Source of the DNA: Cladosporium sp. IMV 00045
Taxonomy: Eukaryota; Ascomycota; Dothideomycetes; Cladosporiales; Cladosporiaceae
Length of the DNA: 64,000 nt
Direction of reading: 5' to 3'
Assembly: GCA_001931905.2 (NCBI GenBank)
Contig: MSJI02000360.1
Coordinates: 19,425 to 83,424 of the forward strand
The notes under the pieces were generated by a model that was not told the DNA's origin, ran no database searches, and saw only the letters and a list, made by a program, of their open reading frames with translations. Positions 1 to 10,361 of the stretch are shown here, in pieces; position 1 is the stretch's first letter; each line of letters begins with the position of its first letter. Both the position numbers and the translations under genes were made by a program.

Positions 1-1217
1 CCTGAGAAGCCGTGGTGTCGACACCGTACATTGTGAAAACACCCCGGCTCATGAATGCCCACAAGAAGCTCCTCAAACTCGGGATGCTCGCCGTGATCAA
101 ACTGGCGCAGAGCATGGCTTCGGTCGATATGATTGTCGGCACCAGCCCAATGCTGTCGCGTGCCGTGCCCGACTGCAGGAACTTGAAGTAGATAAACATC
201 GTTGCGAGACTGAAGGCCGCGACGATGAGGCGGAAGCTGAAGACGAAGACGACAACCCATTTGCTGGACGCTTTGACTCCAATGCGCGAGACGAGCCATG
301 CAGGCAAGGCGAGGACGAGGATCTCGGTGAAGACGTCGAATGCCGTTATTGCTTTCCAGCGGGCCATCTATGAAGCGAAGAAGAACATTAGTCGTTGTCT
401 GCAGGGCTGACGTGGTACTCAATCGTTTCGTGAAGCCACAGATGCTGGCGAGGGCTCCGTAGAGGATTGTTCGACATATGTCCATCACAAACAGCTCTTG
501 CAGGTGGACGGAGAGCGCTCGCTACTGTTCTCTCCCCCAACATGAATCTGGACTTACATCTGCGCTGCATACTGCGTTCTCGGTCGCGATAAGCGATTGC
601 GGCGGATGGCATCCGATCGAGCTCGCCAGGACAGCCGTGATTCCCCAAACAGCGGTGATTGCGAAGCTGACCCCAAAGATGTATCTTTCCCCGTACATTT
701 GACCACTGAAAATGCGGCGTGTAAAGGAGATGATGGATATCTTGGCGAGACAGAGGGCGATTATCAGAAAAATTCGTGAGACAAAATAGTACTATAGCGG
801 CATGTCAGTGACCTTCTTGCGGATTTGTAGCCAGACAGACGGGGAGACTCTTACTCGTGCTGCGTCGTACAAGCTATTGCTCGTGAGGTGGACTGCTACC
901 GCTCCCAGGCCGTCGTAGACAGATCTGTACAACAAGCCATAGTGTACCAATGCGAAGCCCTAGCGTTATTGTCAGGGTCAGTCATTCACATGGCGAGAAT
1001 GACTTACATATGATGTCGCAAGAATGGCATCGTCGTACCATAGCAATCCCCATTTGCTCGTAATTCTCGCACACAAGGCTAATGCGCTGTAAATCAGACT
1101 CAGAATCCCAAACGTCCACAGCCACGGCCGCTGATCGACAGGTGTAGTCGTGCCAAAGCCATGGTGGTTGGTGAGCATAGAATCGCGATTAGCCATGCTC
1201 GCATTAATAGCAAACAT
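1..1217 (-). CDS. PTH11/rhodopsin-like seven-helix membrane protein, 3' end cut by window edge
   Basis: Spliced minus-strand gene of the fungal rhodopsin-domain/PTH11-like receptor type (plasma-membrane sensing; ligand unknown). Exons I can place: 1008-1217, 855-959, 558-791, then a last exon from about 371 down through position 1. Introns 960-1007 and 792-854 are GT..AG and keep the frame. Visible hallmarks are the early aromatic/Arg helix followed by KWGLLWYDDAIL, then HYGLLYRSVYDGLG, and MARWKAITAFDVFTEILVLA in the later helix. The intron between 557 and about 371 is uncertain: a small additional exon could lie there. Start at 1217 (MFAINAS) or seven codons later at 1196. The stop lies beyond the window. 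Family assignment is from pattern recognition; the specific receptor subclass is not resolved. Confidence 0.75.
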
Positions 1218-2199
1218 ACAGAGCCATGTACCAATTGCAAAATGTGTGATTAGAAACAGAACGAACCCAGCCTCGATGAATCCCCATTGATGTAGGGGCG
1301 TAAAGGGTTAGCCGACAATCGAGTCCCTACCTACAGTACCTGCAGATTTGCCGCAGGAGGTAAAAGCCGAATGCACGATTGAGGCGTCCTACCTCGCGTA
1401 TGTCAGGAAAATTTGAGCCCGTGTTGGAGGTAGAAAGATCGCCCTCGGACGCGCAAGCCAGAGATATGTAGGAGCATACCATACACCCTGTAGCATGAAT
1501 CCAACCGAGATTGCAGACACAAGACCCTTCAGCCGAGCCGCATCTCGCCTCGTGGTGGAGTGATGTCTACGGTCTACCACAGCGTGGCATGGCACGCTCG
1601 AGAAGGCTCTGCTAATACCTCCTACCAATGGCCACACCACCAAGGAAAGACATCTAGGCTCCATGGCAGTAGTCTCGCGCGCTATCTTGCTTGCAAGCTG
1701 AATACCTCGGCGCTCTTCCTGTAAATAATGTCTCAGGCTTGTTTTTTTGCTGGTGAGGAAGACATTGGTGGAGATACCATATGATAGGGTTCGGCTCGGT
1801 GCCGAGGGTGCCATCCTTCGAGGCCCACTTGGCGTCTACGCCGCAGCCTGCAGATCACGTACTTCATTTATGAAGGTCTGGTTTTCTCAGTCTTGCAAGC
1901 TTGGCTGTAGGGGCATGCAAACTATGCGCATGGTGCTAATACTACCCCTCAGCGATTTGCGTCGTCTCAACTATCGACTATGGCGGAAGGGGAAAGCCGT
2001 CAATCGGGTTGGCAGGGCCTGTGTCCCTTTCCTAAAGGCGATTTGTCCTCGTGGCTTCTAACTAAAAGCACCTCCAGTTCGTCTCTCGTCTGTATCTCTC
2101 AAGTTTCCCGCTGCACAAATTGGAGTAAAACAGCAGTTCCTTTCGTTTCTCGTCCATCCTTTTCGAGTCCGCCGCTGTAAAGCAGCTGCTGTACCCACC
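1218..2199. other. Intergenic, divergent promoter region
   Basis: No convincing gene. A 141-codon ATG frame on the minus strand (1389-1814) has no recognisable domain and low-complexity composition, so I do not call it. The stretch separates the divergently transcribed receptor gene and permease gene and presumably holds both promoters. Confidence 0.5.
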
Positions 2200-4024
2200 A
2201 TGTCACCCATTCCCGCCAAAGACCATCAGGAGAAGCTTGACATCGACATTGACTCGCCGCCGCATCCCGAGGATGATAGCGATGGCGCGCACTCCAGGAG
2301 CAAGGCTGACGAAGAGAAACGCGACCACCGTGATATGCGTCGACTCGGCAGGGCTCAGGAGCTGGTGGTATGTTGACGAATGTTTGGAGAAGCAAGTTCT
2401 TTGGCTGACTTCGTTCCAAGCGCCGTTTCCGCTTCTTCAGCATCGTTGGCTACGTTATCGTGCTCGGTCTTACCTGGGAATTTTCCATCGTTACTTCGAT
2501 TTTCTCTCTGGCCAACGGCGGTACTGCTGGAGCGATATGGCTTGTTCTCATCGTCACTTTTGGCATGTTCAATGTCATGCTCTCATTGGCAGAAATGGCC
2601 AGCATGGCACCAACATCGGGAGGTCAATACCATTGGGTTTCAGAGTTTGCGCCTGCAAAATACCAAAAGCAGCTCTCGTATGCTGTTGGTTGGCTGGTGG
2701 CCCTTGGATGGCAATCTGCTATGCCCACGGTTGCGTTTGTTGGCGCACAGCAGACACTCGCCTTGATCTCTGTCTGCAAGTCTGGTAAGTGATTGCATGA
2801 CAGATGCAACTTGCGTTTATGCTGATCAGATCACCAGACTTTGTCATTCAAGGCTGGCATGGCGCGTTGCTCACCATGGCTTACGTTTTAAGCGCCATCT
2901 TGTTCAACACATACGCCATAGGAAAGATGCCTGTCCTCGAAGGTCTTGCTGTGGTCCTCCACATCTTTGGCTTTTTCGCGTTCCTCATCATCTTCTGGGT
3001 AATGGGACCGCGTGCACCTGCCGAGCAAACCTTAACCACATTCTCTGACGATAATGGCTGGGGATCGCTGGGTCTTGCCACTTTAATCGGCATGGTTGGG
3101 CCAACCACCACCTATCTAGGTGCTGATTCTGCTGTCCATTTGGCCGAGGAGCTCAAGGATGCTTCCTATGTCCTACCGAGGGCCATGTTTTCTGCTGCCA
3201 TCATCAACTGTGAGTCCTTTGACCAGGCAAATCGGCTTCTACGTACTGATATGAATCGCAGATGTCCTCGGCTTCGTCATGACCCTCACCTTCATGTTCG
3301 CGCTCGGCAACATCGAAGAGGATCTAAACGACCCCAGCGGCCAACCTTGGGTCGCCGTGATCCTGCGTATCACCGGCTCTCGCGCTGCAACGATCATTCT
3401 CATCCTAATCATGATGTTCATGTACTTCTTCTGCGCCGTCAACCAAGTGACGTGCTCCTCTCGCCAGGTCTTCGCTTTTGCCCGCGACAAAGGCCTCCCT
3501 TACCACGAGTTCCTGAGCCGCGTTAATCGCAACGGCGTTCCCACGAACTCCGTTTACGTCACGCTTGCTTACACCTGCATTCTGGCGCTGATTATTATCG
3601 GCTCGCAGACCGCTTTCAACATCATTCTGTCTGTCTCGGCAACAGGTCTGTTCACCTCGTACCTCGTCGTCATCAGCACCGTACTCGCACGCAAGCTCCG
3701 CAACGAGCCATTTCCGGCTTCACGCTTTGAGATTCCCAGGACTATCGGAATCGTCGTCAACATCATCGCCATCTGTTTCCTGAGCGTCGCGTTCTTGTTT
3801 CTTTTCTTCCCAGCTGCACCAGCGCCAAACGCGGCAGACATGAATTGGGGCATCCTGATCTACGGCGTGGTAATCTTGTTTAGCATACTTTACTACCACA
3901 TGAAGGGGAAGCACCAGTACGATGTAAGTCTTTTTCAATCGCTATGGTATTGCGATCCACATACTGATGATATCTGCAGGGTCCGGTCTCATATGTCCGA
4001 CATGAGTATGATCATACATTGTAG
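2200..4024 (+). CDS. Amino-acid/GABA-type permease (APC superfamily)
   Basis: Five exons, 536 residues: 2200-2367, 2421-2784, 2838-3209, 3262-3923, 3980-4024, with four introns of 52-56 nt, all GT..AG, the first with a CTGAC branch site. The start is the ATG at 2200; the predicted N-terminus is charged and cytosolic, followed by about 12 hydrophobic helices. Family marks include EFSIVTSIFSLANGGTAG in helix 1, SGGQYHWVSEFAP after helix 3, a WHG-type loop and GADSAVHLAEELKDASYVLPRA before helix 7. These are the conserved blocks of the fungal UGA4/BAT1/choline-permease group, 12-TM plasma-membrane importers of amino acids, GABA or choline. Length fits the family (about 500-560). Substrate cannot be read from sequence. 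No signs of decay. Confidence 0.9.
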
Positions 4025-4406
4025 CAGGACCCAAAAGATAAACCTTCGGCGATCGACATCGATCTTGTGTACACATGTAAATGTTGTGTAAAAACAGTCT
4101 CAGACAGCTACCACGATGTCTCATGTCCTAAATATCATTGAGGCCAAGGCGTTCATTAAACAGGCAGTCACTGGAAGACTGATGAATCATAATATAAATT
4201 TCTTCACAGGCTGAACAAGATGAAGAAAATACCCATGTTATTAATCCATCCAGTTTAACGACATGTCCGACTTCACGCAGACCCAAAGCTTCCGTTTATC
4301 TCGGTGCACTCAGACTTAGAGCAGATGCTTGAGAAGACAATCCAAGGTCTCGATTTTGGAATTGCGGGTCCGAAAATTGTGCTGCAGATGTGCGCTGATA
4401 ATGCGC

Positions 4407-4442
4407 AAATCCCAATCTGAAGTCAAATCCCAATCTGAAGTC
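4407..4442. repeat. 18-bp perfect tandem duplication
   Basis: Two adjacent identical 18-bp copies (AAATCCCAATCTGAAGTC) at 4407-4424 and 4425-4442. Likely a replication-slippage duplication in non-coding DNA. Confidence 0.9.
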
Positions 4443-5737
4443 ATGAGCATGGGTCAAAGTCTCGAAACCCGGAAGCGGCTCACCAAGAGAGAACCATTTG
4501 AGACCTTGTGATGTGGTAAAGCACTGGAGATGCATCAGAAAGTCACCTTATGTTGGTCAACCTAAATCAGCGTCGACAAACCTGGATCCCATCGTCTGAG
4601 ACAAGTAGTGTATAGGATGACAAAGTCATCGTAACTTTATACAGTCTGCTTTATGCTTCGATATTGCTCACGAATATCGCCCGGTATGTTACAACATTAC
4701 CTACGAGCCCGACTTACTTATACGTCTTCTGTCGTCGTGGTCTATGCGATGCTAGAGAGCCGTGTTGAAATGGGAGTCAATAAATAGAAGAAACAGCCTG
4801 CTGTTTCACGATATAGGAACAGATGAGGAAGCAGCCGGCTGAGCGCTAGAGCAAGGCGTGGATTCGCTATGTTGAGTTGCCCCCCTAGGCTCAAGAGCGG
4901 ACTCCGCAGGGTTAATGCGAGCGGCAATCTAGTAGCCTGTCCGCGGTACAGCATCGCGGTTCTGAGCAGGTACGAGTGTGGATCGCCTCTGAGGTTCTTA
5001 GATCGTAGCCAACCGATAGCGGCCCTTGCACGCTAAGTTACTAGGAACTATGAGATAGCGTCGCTGAATGTACATCTGATGGCTCGCATCTCATAGGATA
5101 TCCTACACCCTGCGGGCAGACGGGATATGAGAGGAGCTGCTAGAACGAATTGACACGCGACATGAGTCCGCCGGTATAATCTGTGCTTCCAAGCGAGGAG
5201 AGGATACTGCTGTCTCTACAGTACCTAATCTTCCCCTTGCTCTGTGGTACCACTCTCTTCACATGAGCAGATTACTCTCATATCACGAGAAGCAACGAGC
5301 AAGCTAGGATAAAAGCACAATTACCTCTAAGGTTGATTGATTAGAGCAAGAGTTACTGTGGGGGAAAGCGATTCCCAGGCATGGACGGGCGACAACCGTA
5401 TTCTCATGCTCCGGAAACCTGGATTCAGCAGCTACGGTCTTCAAGATCACGTGCGAAGGCGATCGCCAGGTGTGGCCGGGAAGCGTCGAGCCCGTTCATA
5501 GGCAGGTGACAGCCCTATACTCCGTCCAAGATTCCCTAATCTCACCTTTCTCTGTATCTCTAGAAAGCGTCGTCTTATAGTATTCTAAGGCGAACATCTT
5601 GAGGCTAACCACTCTGTTTTCAACTAGGATCCGAAATCCAATTTCCAGGATTTAGAGCCCGAGGCTTATACTGTATAGTCTAAGACGGTCCCCTTGGAAA
5701 GCCCGCGAATCTGCCACTTTGCCTCGACATGTGGCCA

Positions 5738-5762
5738 CCGCCGAACCGAGAGCGTTCGGCGG
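5738..5762. repeat. Short inverted repeat, 9-bp arms
   Basis: CCGCCGAAC at 5738-5746 and its exact complement GTTCGGCGG at 5754-5762, separated by 7 bp. It could form a GC-rich hairpin or be a dimeric binding site. No adjacent gene explains it. Confidence 0.8.
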
Positions 5763-6106
5763 TTACAAAGTAATAGGCACGAAATCAGAGATTGATATGT
5801 CACCACGACGCTCGGTTGGCTGCATGCTCTGCACTCTGGCGGCCTGAGGCAAGTGTTCCGCATATGAGATGATGGAATGGAGTTTTTTTCGTCTGTAACA
5901 CGGGATGCGAGTAGAAACCTGATGTTAGCCTGTGCTTGTGGAAGCGAAGCAAGACCCTAAAACAAAGTATACCACTTTGCTAGAGTTGGCAACGCAGGCC
6001 GCCAATCGTAGCGGGAAGCGTTTGATGGTCGGGATAAATTCTATGCTCTATATGCATATCCGGTCAGATGAGAGGTGAAGTGTGAAACCAGAAAGCGACC
6101 GCGAGC

Positions 6107-6136
6107 TTTTTTTTTTTTTTTTTTTTTCTTTTTTTT
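6107..6136. repeat. Poly-T tract
   Basis: About 21 T, one C, then 8 T. It lies just beyond the 3' end of the minus-strand CYP55 gene (stop at 6213). On that strand it reads as poly-A, so it may be a simple AT tract or the trace of an old poly-A tail insertion; the sequence does not decide. Confidence 0.8.
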
Positions 6137-7025
6137 GAAAGCGAATGGTACGGCTATATCCATCTCAAAATACACGAGAACCAGCTATGGTAGCCCAGGA
6201 GCGGTTAATCTATTACCACGTGACTGGCATGGCGGTAATTCCCATGTTCTGTGTAGCCGGCGTGTATTCCAGGTCGTCGGCGGGTTTCGCGAGCTTCAAG
6301 TCCGGAAGACGTTGATAGAGAACACCTGTAGAACCCATCAACTGGATGAAATCTTATACGTAAGGTAAGGATGTGCCTACCGAAGACTTCTTCGAGCTCA
6401 GCCCGAGACAACCACTCGCCCTGACAACGGTGGGGCCCCCAACCGAATCCAAGAACATCCTCAGGCTCAATTTGACGGTGAATGTCGAATTGATTCGGGT
6501 TCGTGAAATGTTCTTCGTCGCGATCCGCGGATTGGACCGAACAAATAAGTTTGTCGCCTTTCTTTATAGTCTGAAGTCGCAATTCACGTCAGCAGGTGAT
6601 GCTCCCTTGATTGAAAAGGAGGGAAGAGCTTACCTGCCCACCTATTTCAACATCCTCGTTGACTGCACGCCGGCTGTTAAGGGCAGACGTTGTGTTGTAG
6701 CGGGTCAACTCCATAACGACATCTTTAGCGAGTTTTGGATCCTTCTTCAGCTCGTCGCGCTGATCCGCGTGTAAATGTAAGGTAACAACCCCGAGGGCGA
6801 TTGAGTTGATGAGTGCAGCATTGCCAGCGACAAGCACGAGGAAAGCTAGGTTGACAATCTCATCCAGGGTAAGCTTGCCCTGCTTATACGGGCCCTGGAC
6901 CAGATGGCTGACAAGGTCGTCTTTCGGGCTCGCGACTCGCTTATTCACGAAGTCTTTCATGTAAGTCTGCAGGTTCTGGTTGGAGGTCTGTGCGGCGTCA
7001 CGCGCTGTGCTGGTGCGGACTTCGC

Positions 7026-7027
7026 TA
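7026..7027. repeat. TA target-site duplication, left copy
   Basis: TA directly outside the left end of the transposon, in the CYP55 coding sequence. Removing the element plus one TA restores the reading frame (Asp-Ser-Glu-Val at the junction), which fixes this as the duplicated target. Confidence 0.88.
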
Positions 7028-7208
7028 TAACCGTCTGCAAAATGTGTGGTGCAGGTGGTCAATGCTTAGCCGGCTTTCCAGCTTTGTATGGGGATCCTCA
7101 TACAAACGTGGAAACCAGCTATAGCATCACCTCGTCGTCGCCCCAAACAGGACCCTGTCGTCAATCCAGCAGTGGTATAGGCATTTGAAGGTGTTGTTGG
7201 CCATTTGC
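7028..7208. repeat. Left terminal inverted repeat of the transposon
   Basis: Matches the reverse complement of 10163-10359 over its length, ending at the shared stretch GGTGTTGTTGGCCATTTGC. It lacks a 4-bp stretch present in the right copy (near 10316-10320) and a few more bases further in; many remaining mismatches are transitions. At 181-197 bp the repeats are much longer than the 20-100 bp usual for Tc1/mariner elements. Confidence 0.9.
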
Positions 7209-7209
7209 A

Positions 7210-8979
7210 ATGAGGTCCAGCGCTAAGCGAGCCTCACGGCCCTTATAGAGGCTATAGGAGGCGCAGGAGGCATTGCCAACGCCAGTACCTACTGCGAAGA
7301 GGCGGAAGGTCACCTTATTGCCGCCTGCGCCTCCTAATCCAGAGCCGCCGTCGACGTTGATGCCGTGCACGATGCCTCCCGTTGAGGCAGTCTTATCGAC
7401 ACCGCCATACTCGCCTCTATTTACGACGTCCCTAATCGCCTATCCGCCTTCGTTACTACCTCGTACGCAATCCCCTCTCTTTATTAGCGATAACTAACCG
7501 GAGCAGGAGTAGGAGTAGGAGTAGGAGCCGAAGCCTATTAGGGCCTTAAAGTATAAACTCGAAGTGAGGCTAAAGGGTGGTAGTAGCCGTAGCGGTCGCA
7601 CGATTAATAGCGTGAAGACGTAGTAGGTTAATAGCTAAGAACACGATTTAGCCCTCCTATTTGCGATAGATTAGTAGAAGGATCAAATCAAGGGCTATTA
7701 GGAAGTCGTGAGAAGTGAGGTTATAATAGACTAGTATGCCTATAGGTTAAAGGACAGGTATTACACCGATTTGAGCCCGCGCACGATACGAAGCGACTAG
7801 GAGGCCCTTATTAGTGAGGTTCTCGTTGATTTAGTGAAGGATAGCTATCGCGGTATCGCTATTAGCCTTACTATCCATTGCGAGGTTATTAAATAGGCTC
7901 CGGAGGCTCCGGAGGCTACTACTACTAAGGCTACTACGCCTATTTAAGATGCTCCTATATAGACTCCTATATAGACTCCTATATAGGCTCCTATATAGGC
8001 TCCTACATAGGCTCCGGAGCCTTCGCAACGAGGTCGTGCTAGTGCCACGAACCGCTAACTGTAGGAGGTGCCTCAGATTGTCGCTAAATAGGCATCTCGA
8101 AGTAACTCGTCGTTTAAACTGCGCTCGCGATAGGTATGTAGTAATCGCTCCTATTTAAACTATTCGAAGCTATGCTTTGTCGTAGCACTAACGGACCCCC
8201 TTAAGCACTATTATCCTCTTTATCTAGATGTCATCGTGGCCTAGAACCAGGATATCTAGGCTAGCGCAGGTAATCTTAATCGGCCGTCGATTAGGACCTT
8301 CGCAATAATGAGGAACGTGAGGGAGGTAAAGGAGTACCGCCGTAAGCACGATTATCGTCGAATAGGTGGTGTAGGAGAGGTTAATTTAGCCTACGAGCGG
8401 CCACTAGCACTAATAGGAGGTCTCTAAGGCTAGCATATCACCGTTACGCCTCAGTTCTTCTTCGGCTACGACTCCTCGTCGTTTATATTGTAGTAGTAAG
8501 GCCGCCGGAGCCCTCTATAGGAGCATATTCGATTAGATAGCTCTCAAACTGCTCCGGACCAGCTAGTACTGGATTGCTTCGCCTGGTGCGCTTTGAAGGT
8601 CGATTGGCGCAACCGCCTAGCCGATTTAGACCGCCTAAAGGACCTATTTATCGCTAAGGACTATGCCCTACAAGATATTACTACTTTAACGAAGGCTAAA
8701 TAGCGTAAAAAGGGGTTAATAGAAGGGCATCGGTTAAGGATAAAGCGATGTATTAATAGCTTCATAAGCGAGCGAGTAGCTACTCGAGGCTAGATACTAG
8801 GAATTTAGCTAGGAATTTAGTATTTCTATGGCTTACTTCGTAATATTACTACGCACGCATTATTACTCCGTTTCTATCGCGGTTTAAACTATTGAAAAGC
8901 GCTCGCTTTACTCTTTATGCTTATTAAATAATACCTTGAAAATCTATAATACTGGTTGCGTAGTAATTACCTACTTTAA
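7210..8979 (+). pseudogene. Transposon ORF of unknown function, RIP-riddled
   Basis: A single plus-strand frame, starting at an ATG two bases inside the left repeat, stays coherent for about 590 codons with no frameshift. By my reading it has roughly 40 internal stops; all but one (a TGA near 8893) are TAG or TAA, as expected if CAG/CAA Gln codons were mutated by RIP. Read with those as Gln, the protein has a Pro/Glu/Gln-rich N-terminal third, five four-residue (A/T)P(I/T)Q repeats (7951-8010), and a charged, probably helical C-terminal half rich in Arg, Lys, Leu and aromatic residues. I recognise no domain. It faces the transposase gene tail to tail, so it is not simply an upstream exon of it. 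It could be an accessory DNA-binding or regulatory protein of the element, or captured host sequence. Confidence 0.75.
7951..8010 (+). repeat. 12-bp tandem repeat, five units
   Basis: Five units of the form (G/A)CTCCTA(T/C)ATAG within the unknown transposon ORF. Units differ at only two positions. Each encodes Ala/Thr-Pro-Ile/Thr plus a stop that was presumably Gln. Confidence 0.9.
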
Positions 8980-9148
8980 AAGTAATAATAATAATGTCCT
9001 ATAATCTCCGTAATTTCGCTCCGGAAGCGGCCGGCCCGCTCGGCCCTAGGTTTTAGCGTGTTATTTCCGTGTTTTCGCACCCCACTAATCCTAATTAGGC
9101 AGTCGCAATATCAACTTTTGAATAATTGACTTAGTCGAATTTAGGGCC

Positions 9149-10143
9149 TCAAAACCTATATCCGCTCTCACGATAATAACCTTGAATATTACCTATTACC
9201 TCCTACGTAGCGTACGACAGAAATACGCCAAAATTCCCGAAGACTACTACTATTACTATATTCCTTTTTATCCACGCCTTTAGTATATTAAACGTCTATT
9301 CGATTGGGTTTAAATCCGGCGAATATAGTAGTAGATATAGCAGTTAGTAGCTAGCTGCTTCGACTATCGCTCTTAACGACGGGTCGTAATAGATAGAGGC
9401 ATTATCTAGCACGATTACTATGCCTATATCGAGGTACGGCAGTATACGATTAGCGACAAACTAATTGAATACCGCTTGGTTAATACCGGCCTGTAGGATC
9501 AAGGGCTCTAGCAAATAGCCGTCGATTATGAGGGCTAGTAGGATGCTCTACCGTGTATACCACTTTGTTAATACCAAATCCGTGCAATCGACTCCTACGG
9601 GCGACTACCTACGCTTCCTATATCCTGTTCGCTCGTTGGATGCACTCTCATCTAAGAACACTAGCCTATCTGCTAGATACTAGGCTATCTTCGTTATAAA
9701 CATCGCTCGGAGCGTGGTATTAGCTTTAAGCGCTCGTCGTTTTAATACCTTTCGAGACTAACTACGCTTCTTAAGGATGCGGCCCACGGTAGTCTTATGC
9801 AGATGAACTTCGAATTGGTCGTAGATGGCTAGGGCCACCTCGTCGAGGTATGCCGTCGGTCGGTCATTGAGATAAGCGAGGATAAACTGGCTATATTAGC
9901 AGCTGGTGCTAGTATAGGAGTAGGAGTAGGTATATCCTCTTAGGCTAGCGTAAGCGCGCGCGGCCGTCCTTTAACAACGCCTCCTGTCGGTACGTAAGGG
10001 CTGTTGAATAGATTGAGATTGCGATCTATCCTTCGGATGGTGTTCCTATGCAATAGGAGCTGGCGAGCGATAGCCGATTGAGAGTAGCCTTCTTCGAGCA
10101 GGTGCTATATCTGTGTAGTAATATGAGGCGCCAGGCGAGCCAT
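9149..10143 (-). pseudogene. Tc1/mariner DDE_3 transposase, decayed
   Basis: Starts with ATG at 10143. The N-terminal helix-turn-helix region (EEGYSQSAIARQLLLHRNTI) is followed by a GRPRALT linker. The catalytic core keeps all three acidic positions: FLDESASNERTGYR, IVLDNASIYYDPSLR, and YSPDLNPIE. The frame ends with GYYRESGYRF and a TGA at 9149-9151, matching how this family ends. Stops fall where Trp (TGG) or Gln (CAG/CAA) is expected, consistent with RIP on the two strands. A frame change between about 9880 and 9960 may be an intron or an indel. The protein would have cut and pasted the element at TA sites; this copy is inactive. Confidence 0.9.
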
Positions 10144-10162
10144 GGGACCAGCAATAATACCA

Positions 10163-10359
10163 GCAAATGGCCAACAACACCTTCAAATGCCTATACCACT
10201 GCAAATTTGACGACAAGGTCTTATTTGGGGGTCGACAACGAGGTCAAAAGTGTGATGCTGGTGCTGGTTTCCACGTTTGTATGAGGATCCCCATACAAAG
10301 CTGGAAAGCCGGCTAAGCCTCGCATTGACCACCTGCACCAGACATTTTGCAGATGATTG
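10163..10359. repeat. Right terminal inverted repeat of the transposon
   Basis: Inverted partner of 7028-7208. The stop that ends the aborted CYP55 reading frame (around 10313) lies in this repeat. The inner edge is just upstream of the transposase start at 10143. Confidence 0.9.
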
Positions 10360-10361
10360 TA
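10360..10361. repeat. TA target-site duplication, right copy
   Basis: TA directly outside the right end of the transposon, partner of 7026-7027. Confidence 0.88.

Larger units (their letters stand above)
4025..6212. other. Gene-poor 2.2 kb stretch
   Basis: No frame here resembles a protein I recognise on either strand. It contains an 18-bp tandem duplication (4407-4442), a 9-bp-arm hairpin (5738-5762), and a long T tract (6107-6136). A TGTTGA-like start near 4764 and a TCAAC-like end near 5620 recall LTR termini, but no target duplication or internal retroelement sequence supports this. It is probably relic or untranscribed accessory DNA next to the transposon-hit locus. Confidence 0.5.
7028..10359 (-). 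mobile_element. Tc1/mariner-like DNA transposon, 3,332 bp, RIP-damaged
   Basis: The insertion is bounded by TA at 7026-7027 and 10360-10361, the Tc1/mariner target duplication. Ends are inverted: TAACCGTCTGCAAAATG on the left against CAATCATCTGCAAAATG read inward from the right. Within the first 17 bp every mismatch is a transition. Terminal inverted repeats span about 181 bp (left) and 197 bp (right). Inside are two convergent decayed ORFs: an unknown protein (7210-8979, plus) and a DDE transposase (10143-9149, minus). Nearly all in-frame stops are TAG/TAA, as expected from CpA-to-TpA RIP on either strand. The strand given is that of the transposase. The copy cannot encode its own transposase, although the ends look intact enough to be acted on in trans. 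Confidence 0.93.

Noticed and set aside
1389..1814. 141-codon minus-strand ATG frame
   Set aside because: No domain, odd composition, no splice partners.
4764..5627. Possible solo LTR (TGTTGA-like start, TCAAC-like end)
   Set aside because: No target-site duplication and no retroelement coding sequence; the end does not complete TCAACA.
7210..8979. Alternative genetic code with TAG/TAA read as Gln
   Set aside because: All surrounding genes use TAG and TAA as normal stops; RIP explains the pattern.
7028..10359. The insertion acting as a very large intron of CYP55
   Set aside because: The ends lack GT..AG, and TA duplication plus inverted repeats show a transposon insertion.
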